DNA of 64,000 bases from Pedomonas mirosovicensis (GTDB taxonomy: Bacteria > Pseudomonadota > Alphaproteobacteria > Sphingomonadales > Sphingomonadaceae): positions 2,557,001-2,621,000 of the forward strand of contig NZ_JAKFIA010000001.1 of the NCBI RefSeq assembly GCF_022569295.1. The letters are read 5' to 3'. Below the pieces are notes generated by a model. That model made no database searches and was not told the DNA's origin. It worked only from the letters and a program-made list of their open reading frames with translations. This document shows positions 16,385 through 25,207 of the stretch, in pieces; positions within the stretch are counted from its first letter, which is position 1, and every line of letters begins with the position of its first letter. Both the position numbers and the translations under genes were made by a program.

Positions 16385-16413
16385 TTGAAAGGCTAGACAG
16401 TTTTCATTATGAG
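16385..16413 (+). promoter_or_regulatory. Candidate promoter of the RND operon
   Basis: TTGAAA (16385-16390), 17-base spacer, TATGAG (16408-16413), 60 bases before the adaptor gene start. No clear repressor palindrome was recognised. Confidence 0.5.
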
Positions 16414-16472
16414 GGCCACGCGCTGCGATGCAACAGGCATCGCTTCCCCTGTCCTCGTAACCGGTTAACTCT

Positions 16473-17660
16473 ATGCGCCTCCGCAAATCGACCTTCGGGC
16501 TCGTCGCCCTTGCCATCGTCTTCGGCCTCTTGGGGCTGTACAACTATGTCATCCAGCCCATGCTGCTGAAGAAGTTCATTCTGGGCGCGGAGCCGCCGCC
16601 AGTGGTGGTGGCCGCCGAGCAAGCGCGGCTGGAACAGCGCACGGACTCCGTCCGGGCCGTCGGCTCCATCCAGGCCATCAACGGCGTCGACATCGCCGCC
16701 GAGATGGATGGCGTGGTGCGGGAGATTCTCTTCACGTCCGGCCAGATGGTGAAGAAGGGCCAGGTGCTGGTCCGCATGGACACCGAGACGGAAGCGGCGG
16801 ACGTCGCCCTTTATGAGGCAACGCTCGCCAACGCCCGCAAGGACCTGGAGCGCACCCAGAAGCTGGTGGAGACGCAGACCGCCTCCCGCGCCGCCCTCGA
16901 TCGCGCCGTCGCGGCGCATGACGAGGCCAAGGCCCAGCTGGCCCGCGCCCGGGCGAGCCTGGACAAGAAGGTGATCCGCGCGCCCTTTTCAGGCCGCATC
17001 GGCATCCGGCAGGTCAACCTCGGCCAGTTCCTGAGCCGGGGCACGCCGGTCGTCACCCTGCAGGCGGTCGACCCCATCTACGCCACCTTCCCGGTGCCCG
17101 AGCAGAACATCGCCCGCATCCAGCTGGGTCAGCCCGTCTTCATTCAGGTGGATGCCGCTCCCGGCACGCGCTTTGAGGGCAAGATAACCTCGATCGACGC
17201 CAAGGTGGACGAAAGCACCCGCAACGTCACCGTGCAGGCGACCCTGCCCAACCCGGACGGGCTGCTGACCCCTGGGGCCTTCGCCAACATTACCGTGCAG
17301 GGCAGCCGACAGGAGGATGTGGTGACCGTGCCGGCAACGGCCGTCGCCTACTCGCTCTACGGCGATTCCGTCTACGTGCTGAAGCCGGCTCCCGCGACCA
17401 AGGCGTCCTCGGGCAGCGCCCAGGCGGCCCCCGCCCCGGCGGCGGGCGGCCAGGCCGCCGGCGACCAGACCGTTTACGTGGCGGAACGGCGCGCGGTGAA
17501 GACTGGCGAGACCATCAAGGGCCACGCGGCCATTCTCAGCGGCGTGAAGCCGGGCGAGACGGTGGTGACCGCCGGCCAGCTGAAGCTGCACGACGGAGCC
17601 AAGGCGCTGATCAACAATGCCATCGCCCTCGACCCCGCCAGCCCGCTGCCGCGGAACTGA
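16473..17660 (+). CDS. RND efflux periplasmic adaptor (membrane fusion protein, 395 aa)
   Basis: Connects an RND pump to an outer-membrane channel. Residues 8-28 are an N-terminal membrane anchor. A lipoyl half-motif (AAEMDGVVREILFTSGQMVK) lies near residue 70, a coiled-coil hairpin at about 105-160, and the second lipoyl half DKKVIRAPFSGRIGIRQVNL near 165. Beta-barrel and membrane-proximal domains follow, including NPDGLLTPGAFANITVQ. An alanine- and glycine-rich insert sits at about 310-335 within the C-terminal domain. It is co-directional with the RND permease, 90 bases downstream. No outer-membrane factor is encoded here, so the pump must borrow one from elsewhere. Confidence 0.93.
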   Translation: MRLRKSTFGLVALAIVFGLLGLYNYVIQPMLLKKFILGAEPPPVVVAAEQARLEQRTDSVRAVGSIQAINGVDIAAEMDGVVREILFTSGQMVKKGQVLVRMDTETEAADVALYEATLANARKDLERTQKLVETQTASRAALDRAVAAHDEAKAQLARARASLDKKVIRAPFSGRIGIRQVNLGQFLSRGTPVVTLQAVDPIYATFPVPEQNIARIQLGQPVFIQVDAAPGTRFEGKITSIDAKVDESTRNVTVQATLPNPDGLLTPGAFANITVQGSRQEDVVTVPATAVAYSLYGDSVYVLKPAPATKASSGSAQAAPAPAAGGQAAGDQTVYVAERRAVKTGETIKGHAAILSGVKPGETVVTAGQLKLHDGAKALINNAIALDPASPLPRN

Positions 17661-17750
17661 GCCGGAGCCTGAACGGCGCGCCGCCGTCACGCGGCGCAAT
17701 TGCAACAGATGACGAGCGCTCCCCCGGCGCTCGCGTAATTGGAGGTTGGT

Positions 17751-20700
17751 GTGAAGTTCACCGACATTTTCATCCGGCGACCCGTCCTGTCGATGGTCGT
17801 CAGCCTCCTGATCCTGCTGCTCGGCGCGCAGGCGCTGGCCAACCTTACCGTGCGCCAGTTCCCGTTCCTCGAGAACTCGCAGATCACCATTCGCACCACC
17901 TACCCAGGCGCGAGCCCGGAGGTGGTCCGCAGCTTCATCACCACCAAGATCCAGCAAGCGGTCTCGGGCACGGAGGGCGTTGACACCATCTCGTCCACCA
18001 GCGGCCAGGGCTTTAGCGAGGTGCTGCTCCAGCTCCATCTGGATGCGGACTCCGACCGTGCCGTGGCGGACGCCATCTCCAAGGTGAACAAGATCCGCTC
18101 CGAGCTGCCGCGCGAGGCGTTCGACCCCGTCGTCACCCGCGAGAACAGCGAGGGCAACGCCTCGATGTACGTCTCCTTCTCCAGCGACGTGCTCACCTCG
18201 TCGCAGGTGACGGACTATCTGGTGCGCGTGGTGCAGCCGGCGCTGCAGACCGTCGATGGCGTATCCACCGCCGAGATTCTGGGCGCGCAAACCTTCGCCA
18301 TGCGCGTATGGCTGAAGCCGGACCGCATGGCGGCCCTTGGCGTCACTGCGACGGACGTGAGCACGGCGCTGCGGAACAACAACTTCACCGCCGCACCGGG
18401 CGAGCTGAAGGGCCTCTATGTGAAGGCGACGGTCGATGCCAAGACCGACCTCTCCAGCGTCGAGGAGTTCAACAACCTGACCGTCGCCAGCCGCGGCGGC
18501 ACGCTGGTGCGCCTGGCGGACGTCGCCGACCTGGAGCTTGGGCCGGAGTCTTACGACTCCACCTCCTATGCGGCCGGCAAGCGGGCGGTCTACATCGGCG
18601 TTTCCACCGCGCCGTCAGCCAACGTGCTCACCGTCATCCCCATGGTGCGCGAGAAGCTGGACGCCCTGAAGACCGACCTGCCGGCGGGCCTCACCGTCTC
18701 CGTCGACTATGACGCCACCGAGTACATCGCGGCCTCGATCCACGAGGTGGTCAAGACCGTGGCGGAAGCCTCGCTTATCGTGGTGCTGGTGGTGTTCCTG
18801 TTCCTCGGCAACGTGCGCTCCACCCTCATCCCGGTCATCACCATTCCGCTGTCGCTGATCGGCGTTTTGTTCCTGCTGCAGGTGCTGGGCTACTCCATCA
18901 ACCTCTTGACGCTGCTGGCGCTCGTGCTGGCCATCGGCCTGGTGGTCGACGATGCCATCGTCGTCGTTGAGAACGTCACCCGTCACATCGAGGAAGGCAA
19001 GAAACCGCTCGATGCCGCCCTCATCGGCGCCCGCGAGATCGCACTGCCCGTCATCGGCATGACCATCACGCTGGCGGCGGTCTATGCGCCCATCGGCTTC
19101 GTCTCAGGCCTGACCGGCATCCTGTTCCGTGAGTTCGCCTTCACCCTGGCGGCGGCGGTCATCATTTCCGGCATCATCGCGCTGACGCTCTCCCCGATGA
19201 TGGCCTCGCGCATCCTCAAGCCCCATGAGCAGAACCGCTTCGCCCAGTGGCTGGACCGGCACTTCGTGGCGCTGGACCACTGGTACGCGGCGCGGCTGGG
19301 CAAGGCGGTCGCCGCCCGCAAGACCATGCTGACGCTAGGCGCGCTGGTGCTCGCCGGCTGCGTGATGTTCTACGACGCCACCCGCAAGGAGCTGGCGCCG
19401 GAGGAGGACCAGGGCTTCCTGTTCATGCAGTGGCGCGCGCCGGAATCGGCGACGCTCGACTACATGGATACCTACGTCGACACCTTCCACTCCATGTTCA
19501 AGACGTTCCCCGAATACCAGACGTCGTTCCTCATCAACGGCGTTGGCGGCGCGCAGGGCATGGGCGGCTTCCTGATGAAGCCGTGGGATCAGCGGGAGAG
19601 CGGCCCCCGCGAGATCCAGCCCCAGCTTCAGGGCAAGCTCAGCCAGTATGCGGGCCTGCAGGCCTCGGTGTTCAACGTCCCTGCCCTGCCGACGCCGGGC
19701 GGCGGCATGCCGGTGGAGTTCGTCATCCAGACACTGGGCGACCATAAGACGCTCGCGCCGGTCATGGCCCAGCTGAAGGAGGAAGCGGACAAGAGCGGCA
19801 TGTTCATCTTCACCGACGTGTCGCTGTCGTTCGACAAGCCGCAGGCCGACGTGAAGATCGACCGGCAGAAGGCCACACAGATGGGCGTGAGCATGGCCGA
19901 CATCGGCTCGACCCTCGCCACGCTGCTGGGCGGCAACTATGTCAACCTGTTCGACCTGGAAGGGCGCAGCTACCGCGTCATTCCGCAGGTGCCGCGCAGC
20001 TACCGCCTGAACGACGAACTGCTGGGCAGCTACTACGTGCGCTCGGCAAGCGGCGATCTGGTGCCGCTGTCCACCTTCGTGTCGGTCACCTACTCGGTGC
20101 AGCCCAACTCGCTCACCGCCTTCCAGCAACAGAACAGCGCCACGCTCTCTGGCGTGCCCTTCCCCGGCCGCACCACCGGCGAGGCGCTGGCGTTCCTGGA
20201 GCAGACCGCCGACCGCATCCTGCCAGCGGGCTTCACCTACGACTACAAGGGCCAGAGCCGCCAGCTGAAGCAGGAGGGCTCGACGCTGGCACAGACCTTC
20301 GTCTTTGCTCTCATCATCATCTTCCTGGTGCTGGCGGCGCAGTACGAGAGCTTCCGCGATCCGCTCATCATTCTGGTGTCGGTGCCGATGTCGCTGTGCG
20401 GCGCGCTGTTCGTGTTCAACGTGGGCAGCATCTGGCCCACCCAGCCGCCCGGCTTCACCATCAACATCTACACCCAGATCGGCCTCTTAACCCTCGCAGG
20501 GCTCATCTCCAAGCACGGCATTCTCATGGTGTCGTTCGCCAACGAGCTTCAGGCGAAGGAGAACCTGAGCAAGGCGGAGGCGGTCATCAAGGCGGCGACC
20601 ATCCGCCTGCGGCCGATCCTGATGACGACGGCGGCCATGGTGGCGGGCGTGTTCCCGCTGCTCATCGCCACCGGCGCGGGCGCGGTCAGCCGCTTCTCGC

Positions 20701-20873
20701 TTGGCCTCGTCATCGCCAGCGGCATGACCATCGGCACCCTGTTCACCCTGTTCATCGTGCCCGTGGTCTACAGCCTGCTTGCGGGCGACCACCGGCCCAA
20801 GCGCGGGGTGGGCGCGCCGGCAGGCCACCCGGCCCATCAGGTCCATCCGGCGGAGGTGCCGGCCGCCGAATAA
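17751..20873 (+). CDS. RND multidrug efflux permease (1040 aa)
   Basis: Proton-driven inner-membrane exporter of the HAE-1 (AcrB/MdtB/OqxB) family. It starts MKFTDIFIRRPVLSMVVSLL with the first transmembrane helix. Helix 4 carries LALVLAIGLVVDDAIVVVEN with the paired aspartates used for proton relay, and helix 11 contains TLAGLISKHGILMVSFANEL. Periplasmic loops lie at about 35-330 and 560-860. Start GTG at 17751 is preferred because GGAGG stands 5 bases before it; an in-frame TTG at 17739 would put the ribosome site inside the gene. The substrate cannot be read. Confidence 0.95.
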   Translation: MKFTDIFIRRPVLSMVVSLLILLLGAQALANLTVRQFPFLENSQITIRTTYPGASPEVVRSFITTKIQQAVSGTEGVDTISSTSGQGFSEVLLQLHLDADSDRAVADAISKVNKIRSELPREAFDPVVTRENSEGNASMYVSFSSDVLTSSQVTDYLVRVVQPALQTVDGVSTAEILGAQTFAMRVWLKPDRMAALGVTATDVSTALRNNNFTAAPGELKGLYVKATVDAKTDLSSVEEFNNLTVASRGGTLVRLADVADLELGPESYDSTSYAAGKRAVYIGVSTAPSANVLTVIPMVREKLDALKTDLPAGLTVSVDYDATEYIAASIHEVVKTVAEASLIVVLVVFLFLGNVRSTLIPVITIPLSLIGVLFLLQVLGYSINLLTLLALVLAIGLVVDDAIVVVENVTRHIEEGKKPLDAALIGAREIALPVIGMTITLAAVYAPIGFVSGLTGILFREFAFTLAAAVIISGIIALTLSPMMASRILKPHEQNRFAQWLDRHFVALDHWYAARLGKAVAARKTMLTLGALVLAGCVMFYDATRKELAPEEDQGFLFMQWRAPESATLDYMDTYVDTFHSMFKTFPEYQTSFLINGVGGAQGMGGFLMKPWDQRESGPREIQPQLQGKLSQYAGLQASVFNVPALPTPGGGMPVEFVIQTLGDHKTLAPVMAQLKEEADKSGMFIFTDVSLSFDKPQADVKIDRQKATQMGVSMADIGSTLATLLGGNYVNLFDLEGRSYRVIPQVPRSYRLNDELLGSYYVRSASGDLVPLSTFVSVTYSVQPNSLTAFQQQNSATLSGVPFPGRTTGEALAFLEQTADRILPAGFTYDYKGQSRQLKQEGSTLAQTFVFALIIIFLVLAAQYESFRDPLIILVSVPMSLCGALFVFNVGSIWPTQPPGFTINIYTQIGLLTLAGLISKHGILMVSFANELQAKENLSKAEAVIKAATIRLRPILMTTAAMVAGVFPLLIATGAGAVSRFSLGLVIASGMTIGTLFTLFIVPVVYSLLAGDHRPKRGVGAPAGHPAHQVHPAEVPAAE

Positions 20874-20907
20874 GGCATCCGGCGCATTTACTGATGGCTC
20901 CCGATCA

Positions 20908-20937
20908 CGCCCTCCGGCCCTATGCCGGGGGCGTTTT
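20908..20937 (+). terminator. Terminator of the RND operon
   Basis: CGCCCTCCGGC, short loop, GCCGGGGGCG, then TTTT, 35 bases after the permease stop. Confidence 0.75.
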
Positions 20938-21070
20938 CGCATCCGAAGGAAAGCCCGCCCCGCGCGTCGCCATCGCCACCGGGCGCGGACCTGCTGAATA
21001 CGGTGGGAATTGTCGTTTTCCCCTTGACCGGGAAACCCCTCAGAACCTAAGCATTCCCCCTAGGAATTTT

Positions 21071-21144
21071 GCGGGCGTAGCTCAATGGTAGAGCCCCAGC
21101 CTTCCAAGCTGGTTGTGCGGGTTCGATTCCCGTCGCCCGCTCCA
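21071..21144 (+). tRNA. tRNA-Gly (anticodon TCC)
   Basis: 74 nt: acceptor GCGGGCG/CGCCCGC, D-loop CAATGGTA, anticodon stem CCAGC/GCTGG around loop CTTCCAA, T-loop TTCGATT, discriminator T and encoded CCA. Confidence 0.97.
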
Positions 21145-21235
21145 CTCTTCCCACCAGGTCTTTAAGGCAGGCAGCAGGCAGGCTGCCGGCAGTCCTGCGG
21201 CCCTCACGGGCCCGGAGGGCTGCGCCAGGCGCGCC

Positions 21236-21496
21236 TCACCACGCCCCGCGCCCTCGGCCTCCATAGCCATAGATCCGGTCGCTGCGGCGCGGCCATGGGC
21301 GGAACGGCGGTCTCAGCGTCGGCGCTGGCGGGCCTTCCGGCGCCTCCAATGAACTCGCGGGCGGGGCCTCGGCCCCCAGGCCGGTCGCTGCCGTATCCTG
21401 AGGGCTGGAAAGCGAGGCGTTGGAAGGAAGCGCCGACTGGCCGTCCGTTTCGGCGGCAGGCGTTCCCGGCTGCTGTTCAGTCTCGATCCTGTTCAT
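21236..21496 (-). CDS. Possible small proline-rich protein (86 aa)
   Basis: An open frame MNRIETEQQPGTPAAETDGQ... with many P, A, S and G residues and an end of YGYGGRGRGAW. No domain is recognised and no clear ribosome site precedes the ATG. Low complexity and high GC could produce it by chance. It is kept only because nothing else explains this stretch. Confidence 0.25.
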   Translation of the reverse strand: MNRIETEQQPGTPAAETDGQSALPSNASLSSPQDTAATGLGAEAPPASSLEAPEGPPAPTLRPPFRPWPRRSDRIYGYGGRGRGAW

Positions 21497-21561
21497 GCCG
21501 AAGCAAACGCTCGAGCTTGCGATTCGGCACGCGCATCCGGCGCCTGAAAATATGCGCCGGG

Positions 21562-21590
21562 CAAAAAGAGGGGGGCGCTTGCCCCCCTTA
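21562..21590 (-). terminator. Terminator of the PEP-CTERM gene
   Basis: Minus strand AGGGGGGC, loop AAGC, GCCCCCCT, then CTTTTTGC. A perfect 8-bp GC stem. Confidence 0.85.
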
Positions 21591-21614
21591 GAAGATCAAT
21601 CCTGAAAACCCGTG

Positions 21615-22478
21615 TCAGCCACGGCGACGGCGGCGAGCCGCCAGGCCCAGGCCAAGGAGGCCGGTGCCGAGCAGGCCGATCGCACCCGGCTCCGGCACGC
21701 GGGCGGTCACGATCACGCGGGTCGCCAACCGGGTCAGCATGTCCTCGGCGGTCCAGATGGTGGCGTTGGTGCCATCATAATCCGCCCGCAGGAACGAGGA
21801 GTTCTCCGTGTCGAACACCAGCGAGAAGGTGTAGATGGTGAAGTCGATCACGCCGGTCTCGAAGGAGGCGTTGGCCAGCGAGATGTTGAACCAGTCCGGG
21901 CAGGGCGTAACCGGGTCCTCGAAACCGCCAGCGCACTCGCCAACCGGCAGCTCGTTCTTGGTTTCCAGGAACTCGATTTGGAAATCGCGGGTGAAGGGCC
22001 CGAACTCCGGCGCGCCCGGAATGCTGGCCGGCGTGATGGTGATGCTGGCGGTCAGCGTCGTCTTGTCCAGCATCTTCTCGTAGGCATAGACCTGCGACGA
22101 CTTCTGGGCGAAATTGCCGTGGAACACGTTCGCGCCAGCCGCGCCGGCCAGATCGTTGGTGTAGGCAATGTTCGTAATCGAATCATCCACCCCAAGGAAG
22201 CTCTGGCCCTTGGAGGTCGCCGGCGTGCCCCAACGCAGAATGTCGTAGTTGCCCGCGCCGTTCAGGTCGTCACCGCTCGGCAGGGCACCGCTCACGATGT
22301 TCGGATTCTTCGGGTCATAGGACTGCGGGCCCGTCGAGGCCCAGCTGGTGTTGCTCCAGTCGCTGCCCACCGTGAACTGCCAGGCGTCGATCACTGCCGC
22401 GTTCGCGGTTGCGGTTGCCGTCAGGCCCAGAGCCGCCACTGCACCCAACGCTACCCGCTTCAAAGCAACATTCTGCAT
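21615..22478 (-). CDS. Exported PEP-CTERM protein (287 aa)
   Basis: Secreted protein with a signal peptide at residues 1-28 (MQNVALKRVALGAVAALGLT..., cleavage near ANA) and a C-terminal sorting signal: VPEP, a hydrophobic stretch GAIGLLGTGLLGLGLAA, and the basic tail RRRRRG. In known systems such tails are processed by an exosortase, usually encoded with exopolysaccharide genes; none is in this window. The body (AVIDAWQFTVGSDWSNTSW...) is predicted beta-rich with one Cys pair region (ECAGGFEDPVTPCPDW) and has no recognised domain. Start at 22478 chosen because the signal peptide begins there. The upstream 165 bases are distinctly A+T-rich. Confidence 0.85.
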   Translation of the reverse strand: MQNVALKRVALGAVAALGLTATATANAAVIDAWQFTVGSDWSNTSWASTGPQSYDPKNPNIVSGALPSGDDLNGAGNYDILRWGTPATSKGQSFLGVDDSITNIAYTNDLAGAAGANVFHGNFAQKSSQVYAYEKMLDKTTLTASITITPASIPGAPEFGPFTRDFQIEFLETKNELPVGECAGGFEDPVTPCPDWFNISLANASFETGVIDFTIYTFSLVFDTENSSFLRADYDGTNATIWTAEDMLTRLATRVIVTARVPEPGAIGLLGTGLLGLGLAARRRRRG

Positions 22479-22511
22479 CTTTAGTCTCCTGCCGTGTCGG
22501 CCGGCCTTCAC

Positions 22512-22676
22512 AGCCTTAGCTCGAATTCGTTGTTCGGCAGAAGTTATGCAGAATGTATGCCAAGCATCGTTTCGCTATTTGTTTCAGAGGCTTATCAAAT
22601 TGGCCACAAGCGCCTGATTTTGAATTTGTATAATTTTCCGACACCTGAATTATATTTTAACCGTTCCATCTGGGGC
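22512..22676. other. A+T-rich intergenic patch upstream of the PEP-CTERM gene
   Basis: Markedly lower GC than the surroundings, with runs such as TTGTATAATTTTCC and TTATATTTTAACC. It probably carries the promoter of the minus-strand gene; no single promoter can be assigned. Confidence 0.4.
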
Positions 22677-23183
22677 TCAGGAGCAGCCTTCCACATAGCC
22701 GATTTCGGGTTGCCATCCGGCGCGCAGACCCGTGATGCGCTTGTTGTAGGTCTCGAAGATCAGCCCGCCTTGGCCCCTCGGCGCATCCACAATCAGGTAA
22801 TGGCCGCCATCCCGGCCGGTGTATGGATGGGCAACAACGTGCACGCGCGTGCCATAAACCCGCAGCGCCACTGCCTCGGGCATGCCGATACCGATGCCCT
22901 CGGGCGTGATGATGTCTGGGCGCCCTCCGGCCGCCGGTTGCCTGTCTCGGGACTGAACATCGATACGGCGGATGCGGCCCTCCACCACCATGTAGGCAAT
23001 GCCGGGATCGCGGCCGTCCGCCCGTCGGGTGATCCAGCAGCCGGGCGGCTCGTCAGCGGCGCGTGGCCGCAAGGGCGCGCCCAGCGCCACCGCCGCCTCA
23101 TCAACGGTCATGCCCATTCGCACCGGCCCCAGCCCTGTGGGGGTCAAAGCGCGGGCATCCGGCCCCGCTCCCGCCAACACCAT
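22677..23183 (-). CDS. Exported protein of unknown function (about 168 aa)
   Basis: Begins MVLAGAGPDARALTPTGLGP at 23183. The short hydrophobic start is probably part of a signal peptide that could begin at the TTG two codons upstream or further out, where the frame stays open to 23426, so the start is uncertain. The motif LGPVRMGMTVDEAAVALGAP resembles the repeat seen in many small exported proteins of alphaproteobacteria, and a second half (IGIGMPEAVALRVYG) resembles it. The Cys near PPGCWITRR and the final EGC could form a disulfide. It neighbours the PEP-CTERM gene upstream in the same direction. No function assigned. Confidence 0.6.
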   Translation of the reverse strand: MVLAGAGPDARALTPTGLGPVRMGMTVDEAAVALGAPLRPRAADEPPGCWITRRADGRDPGIAYMVVEGRIRRIDVQSRDRQPAAGGRPDIITPEGIGIGMPEAVALRVYGTRVHVVAHPYTGRDGGHYLIVDAPRGQGGLIFETYNKRITGLRAGWQPEIGYVEGCS

Positions 23184-23346
23184 TGCCAACAGAATGAGCC
23201 GGGACCGCAGGAGAAGGCGCGCCGGCGCCCCTGCCCCGCGCAGAAGACCGCCCCTCGCCAGAAGGAAAACGCGCGCACCACCCAATAGAGGCAGGCCGGC
23301 AAGCGGGCGTCTTTCCCGCTCGCCGGCCCGGCTTACACGTCTGCCA

Positions 23347-23862
23347 TCAGCGGGTCGCGGTCGGGCGGCCCATATCGCTGCGGATATGTTCATCATGCCG
23401 GCCACGCAGACCAAGCAGACCGGCAAGGCCGATCAACCCCAGCCAGCCCAGGTCCATGCCGCCGTCATCTTCCGGCACGGCGGTTGGCGTCGCCGTTTCC
23501 GGCGGGGTATCGATCGCGCTGTTGGATGTGGTCGTGCCGGTGCCCGTTGTGCCAGCGCTCGTCGTGCCGGTCGTGGTCGTCCCGGTGGTCGTGGTTCCGG
23601 TCGACCCTGGATAGGTGCTGCCTGCGGCCGGCTCGGTATCAGCAGGCGTAGTACCGGTCGCGCCCATGGTTCCGGTGCCGGTCGTGCCCGTGGTGTCCGC
23701 AGCGCCCGTGCCCATGGTTCCGCTGGGGGTCGTCGTGGTTTGGTCGGTCGCACCTGTACCTGTCGCCGGAGGCACGGTGGTGTCTTGCGCCAATGCGCCG
23801 CCAGCCATGCCTGCCACCAATACTGCGGCGAGGGCGGTCATGCCGTAATGCTTGAACACCAT
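23347..23862 (-). CDS. Thr/Gly-rich exported protein with WGxxGxxG-like C-terminus (171 aa)
   Basis: Signal peptide at residues 1-25 (MVFKHYGMTALAAVLVAGMA, cleavage after ALA). Residues 27-130 are a low-complexity region of TTG, TGT and PAT repeats. Near the end comes DLGWLGLIGLAGLLGLRGRH, a glycine-spaced hydrophobic helix with a basic and histidine tail, similar to the WGxxGxxG class of C-terminal anchors, though the W-G pair is W-L-G here. The likely location is the cell envelope, held by that helix. An upstream ATG at 23964 is ignored because it would bury the signal peptide. Confidence 0.7.
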   Translation of the reverse strand: MVFKHYGMTALAAVLVAGMAGGALAQDTTVPPATGTGATDQTTTTPSGTMGTGAADTTGTTGTGTMGATGTTPADTEPAAGSTYPGSTGTTTTGTTTTGTTSAGTTGTGTTTSNSAIDTPPETATPTAVPEDDGGMDLGWLGLIGLAGLLGLRGRHDEHIRSDMGRPTATR

Positions 23863-24106
23863 GTTGTCTCTCCCATCCACAAGGGGGAAACCCGGCCTGC
23901 TTGCCTTGGCGATGTTGAGGGCAGGTTCGGGCGATCTGGGGAGCAAACGCGCCTCGGTGTCCACCGTTCCCTTTACGTTCCTGAGGCGTTACAGCCCTGC
24001 GCGCCACAGCGCACAGCCGGCCAAGGCCGTTAAAATCAACGGCGTTTCAGAATATCGGGGTCTTGAGGAGAAGTCCGCTTCCAGGGTGAACCCCGAAGGG
24101 CGGCGG

Positions 24107-24192
24107 TGGTGGAGGGGTTGGATTCGAACCAACGTAGACGTGAAGTCGGCAGATTTACAGTCTGCTGCCATTGACCGCTCGGCCACCCCTCC
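24107..24192 (-). tRNA. tRNA-Tyr (anticodon GTA)
   Basis: 86 nt class II tRNA: acceptor GGAGGGG/CCCCTCC, anticodon loop CTGTAAA, a long variable arm (CGACTTCACGTCTACG), T-loop TTCGAAT and encoded CCA. Confidence 0.97.
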
Positions 24193-24283
24193 AACTCAAC
24201 GATCGGTGCCGCGGTGAAGCGTGGGGCGCGTGATGCGCGATTTAGGCTTTCATGTCAACGGCTGAGACGCCAAATAATGCGCT

Positions 24284-25078
24284 ATGCGACAACAAAAAAG
24301 ACATTCCCCCGATCGGAGCGGTCAAAACGGCCGCCCCTCCCCTGCCGGACGCAGCACGAACCGGCCAAATCTGGTGCGGCTTTACGGCCGCCATCCGGTG
24401 ACGGCGGCGCTCGCCAACCCCGAGAGGCGGCTCGTTCGCCTCTATGCCACCCGCGAGGCGCTGGCCGAGGTTGAAACCCCGCCCAAGCTCGATGTGCGGT
24501 TGATGGACTCGCAGGAGCTGAAGCGACTCGTGCCCGAGGGCGCGCCGACGCAAGGCCTGGTGCTGGAGACCCACCCTCTGGACGGCCCGGCGCTGTTCGA
24601 TGTTCTCCAGAACATCCCAGCGGAGGATCGCCGCCCGATTCTGGTGCTCGATCAGGTGACCGATCCCCACAACATCGGCGCGATTCTCCGCTCTGCCGCC
24701 GCGTTCGATGCCCGGGCGGTGGTAACACAGGACCGCCATGCTCCGCCCGAGACCGGCGCGCTAGCCAAGTCCGCCTCCGGCTGCCTGGAACTGGTGCCAT
24801 GGGTGCGGGTGGTGAACCTTGCCCGCGCGCTCGATGACATCGCGGAGGCCGGTTTCTGGCGCATCGGCATGGACGGCCGGGCCGAACGATCCCTGAGCCA
24901 AGTGCTGGGCACCAGCCGCCCCTGCCTGGTGCTGGGGGCCGAGGGCGAGGGAATGCGTCCGAACGTGGTCGAGCACTGCGACGAGCTGGCCAAGCTCCCC
25001 ATCAGCGGCCGGGTGGAAAGCCTCAACGTCTCCAACGCCGCCGCCATCGCCCTCTACGCCGCCGCCGCGCGGGGATGA
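24284..25078 (+). CDS. rlmB: 23S rRNA (guanosine-2'-O-)-methyltransferase RlmB / TrmH family (264 aa)
   Basis: SpoU/TrmH-type methyltransferase using S-adenosylmethionine. After a basic, low-complexity N-terminus (1-30), the substrate-binding domain starts at LVRLYGRHPVTAALAN. The SPOUT knot motifs are LVLDQVTDPHNIGAILRSAA (motif 1, catalytic Asn and Arg), LVLGAEGEGM (motif 2) and PISGRVESLNVSNAAAIALY (motif 3). The tRNA-Tyr gene upstream is on the other strand. RlmB methylates G2251 in E. coli; the exact nucleotide here is inferred. Confidence 0.9.
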   Translation: MRQQKRHSPDRSGQNGRPSPAGRSTNRPNLVRLYGRHPVTAALANPERRLVRLYATREALAEVETPPKLDVRLMDSQELKRLVPEGAPTQGLVLETHPLDGPALFDVLQNIPAEDRRPILVLDQVTDPHNIGAILRSAAAFDARAVVTQDRHAPPETGALAKSASGCLELVPWVRVVNLARALDDIAEAGFWRIGMDGRAERSLSQVLGTSRPCLVLGAEGEGMRPNVVEHCDELAKLPISGRVESLNVSNAAAIALYAAAARG

Positions 25079-25104
25079 GGCCGGCTGGCCCTGTTTTCGT
25101 GGCG

Positions 25105-25165
25105 GGTATATTCTTTGCAGAGGGGGGGCGCCCCTCTGCCCTCCCGGCCCTTCAGGGCGGGGCAT
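25105..25165 (+). repeat. Dispersed palindromic element, divergent copy / hairpin after rlmB
   Basis: TTCTTTGCAGAGGGG... returns as CCCCTCTGC, making a stable hairpin 30 bases after rlmB. It shares the T-run-GCAGAGGGG layout of the other copies but lacks the TCGTTTTTCGGGCCG tail. Confidence 0.35.
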
Positions 25166-25207
25166 GACCCTGCTTGCACATTCCGCCGTCCCGTCTAGTC
25201 TCGCCGC

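Larger units (their letters stand above)
21145..21614. other. 470-base gap between tRNA-Gly and the PEP-CTERM gene
   Basis: Holds the PEP-CTERM gene terminator (21562-21590) and a possible small gene at 21236-21496 (minus), listed separately at low confidence. Nothing else is recognised. Confidence 0.5.

Noticed and set aside
16218-16472. Leader riboswitch before the RND operon
   Set aside because: No conserved riboswitch core was recognised; only a plain promoter-like pair is visible.
23520-23790. Tandem repeat array or CRISPR-like signal in the 23.5 kb region
   Set aside because: The repetition is codon-level Thr/Gly/Ala low complexity inside one exported protein; there are no regular repeat-spacer units.
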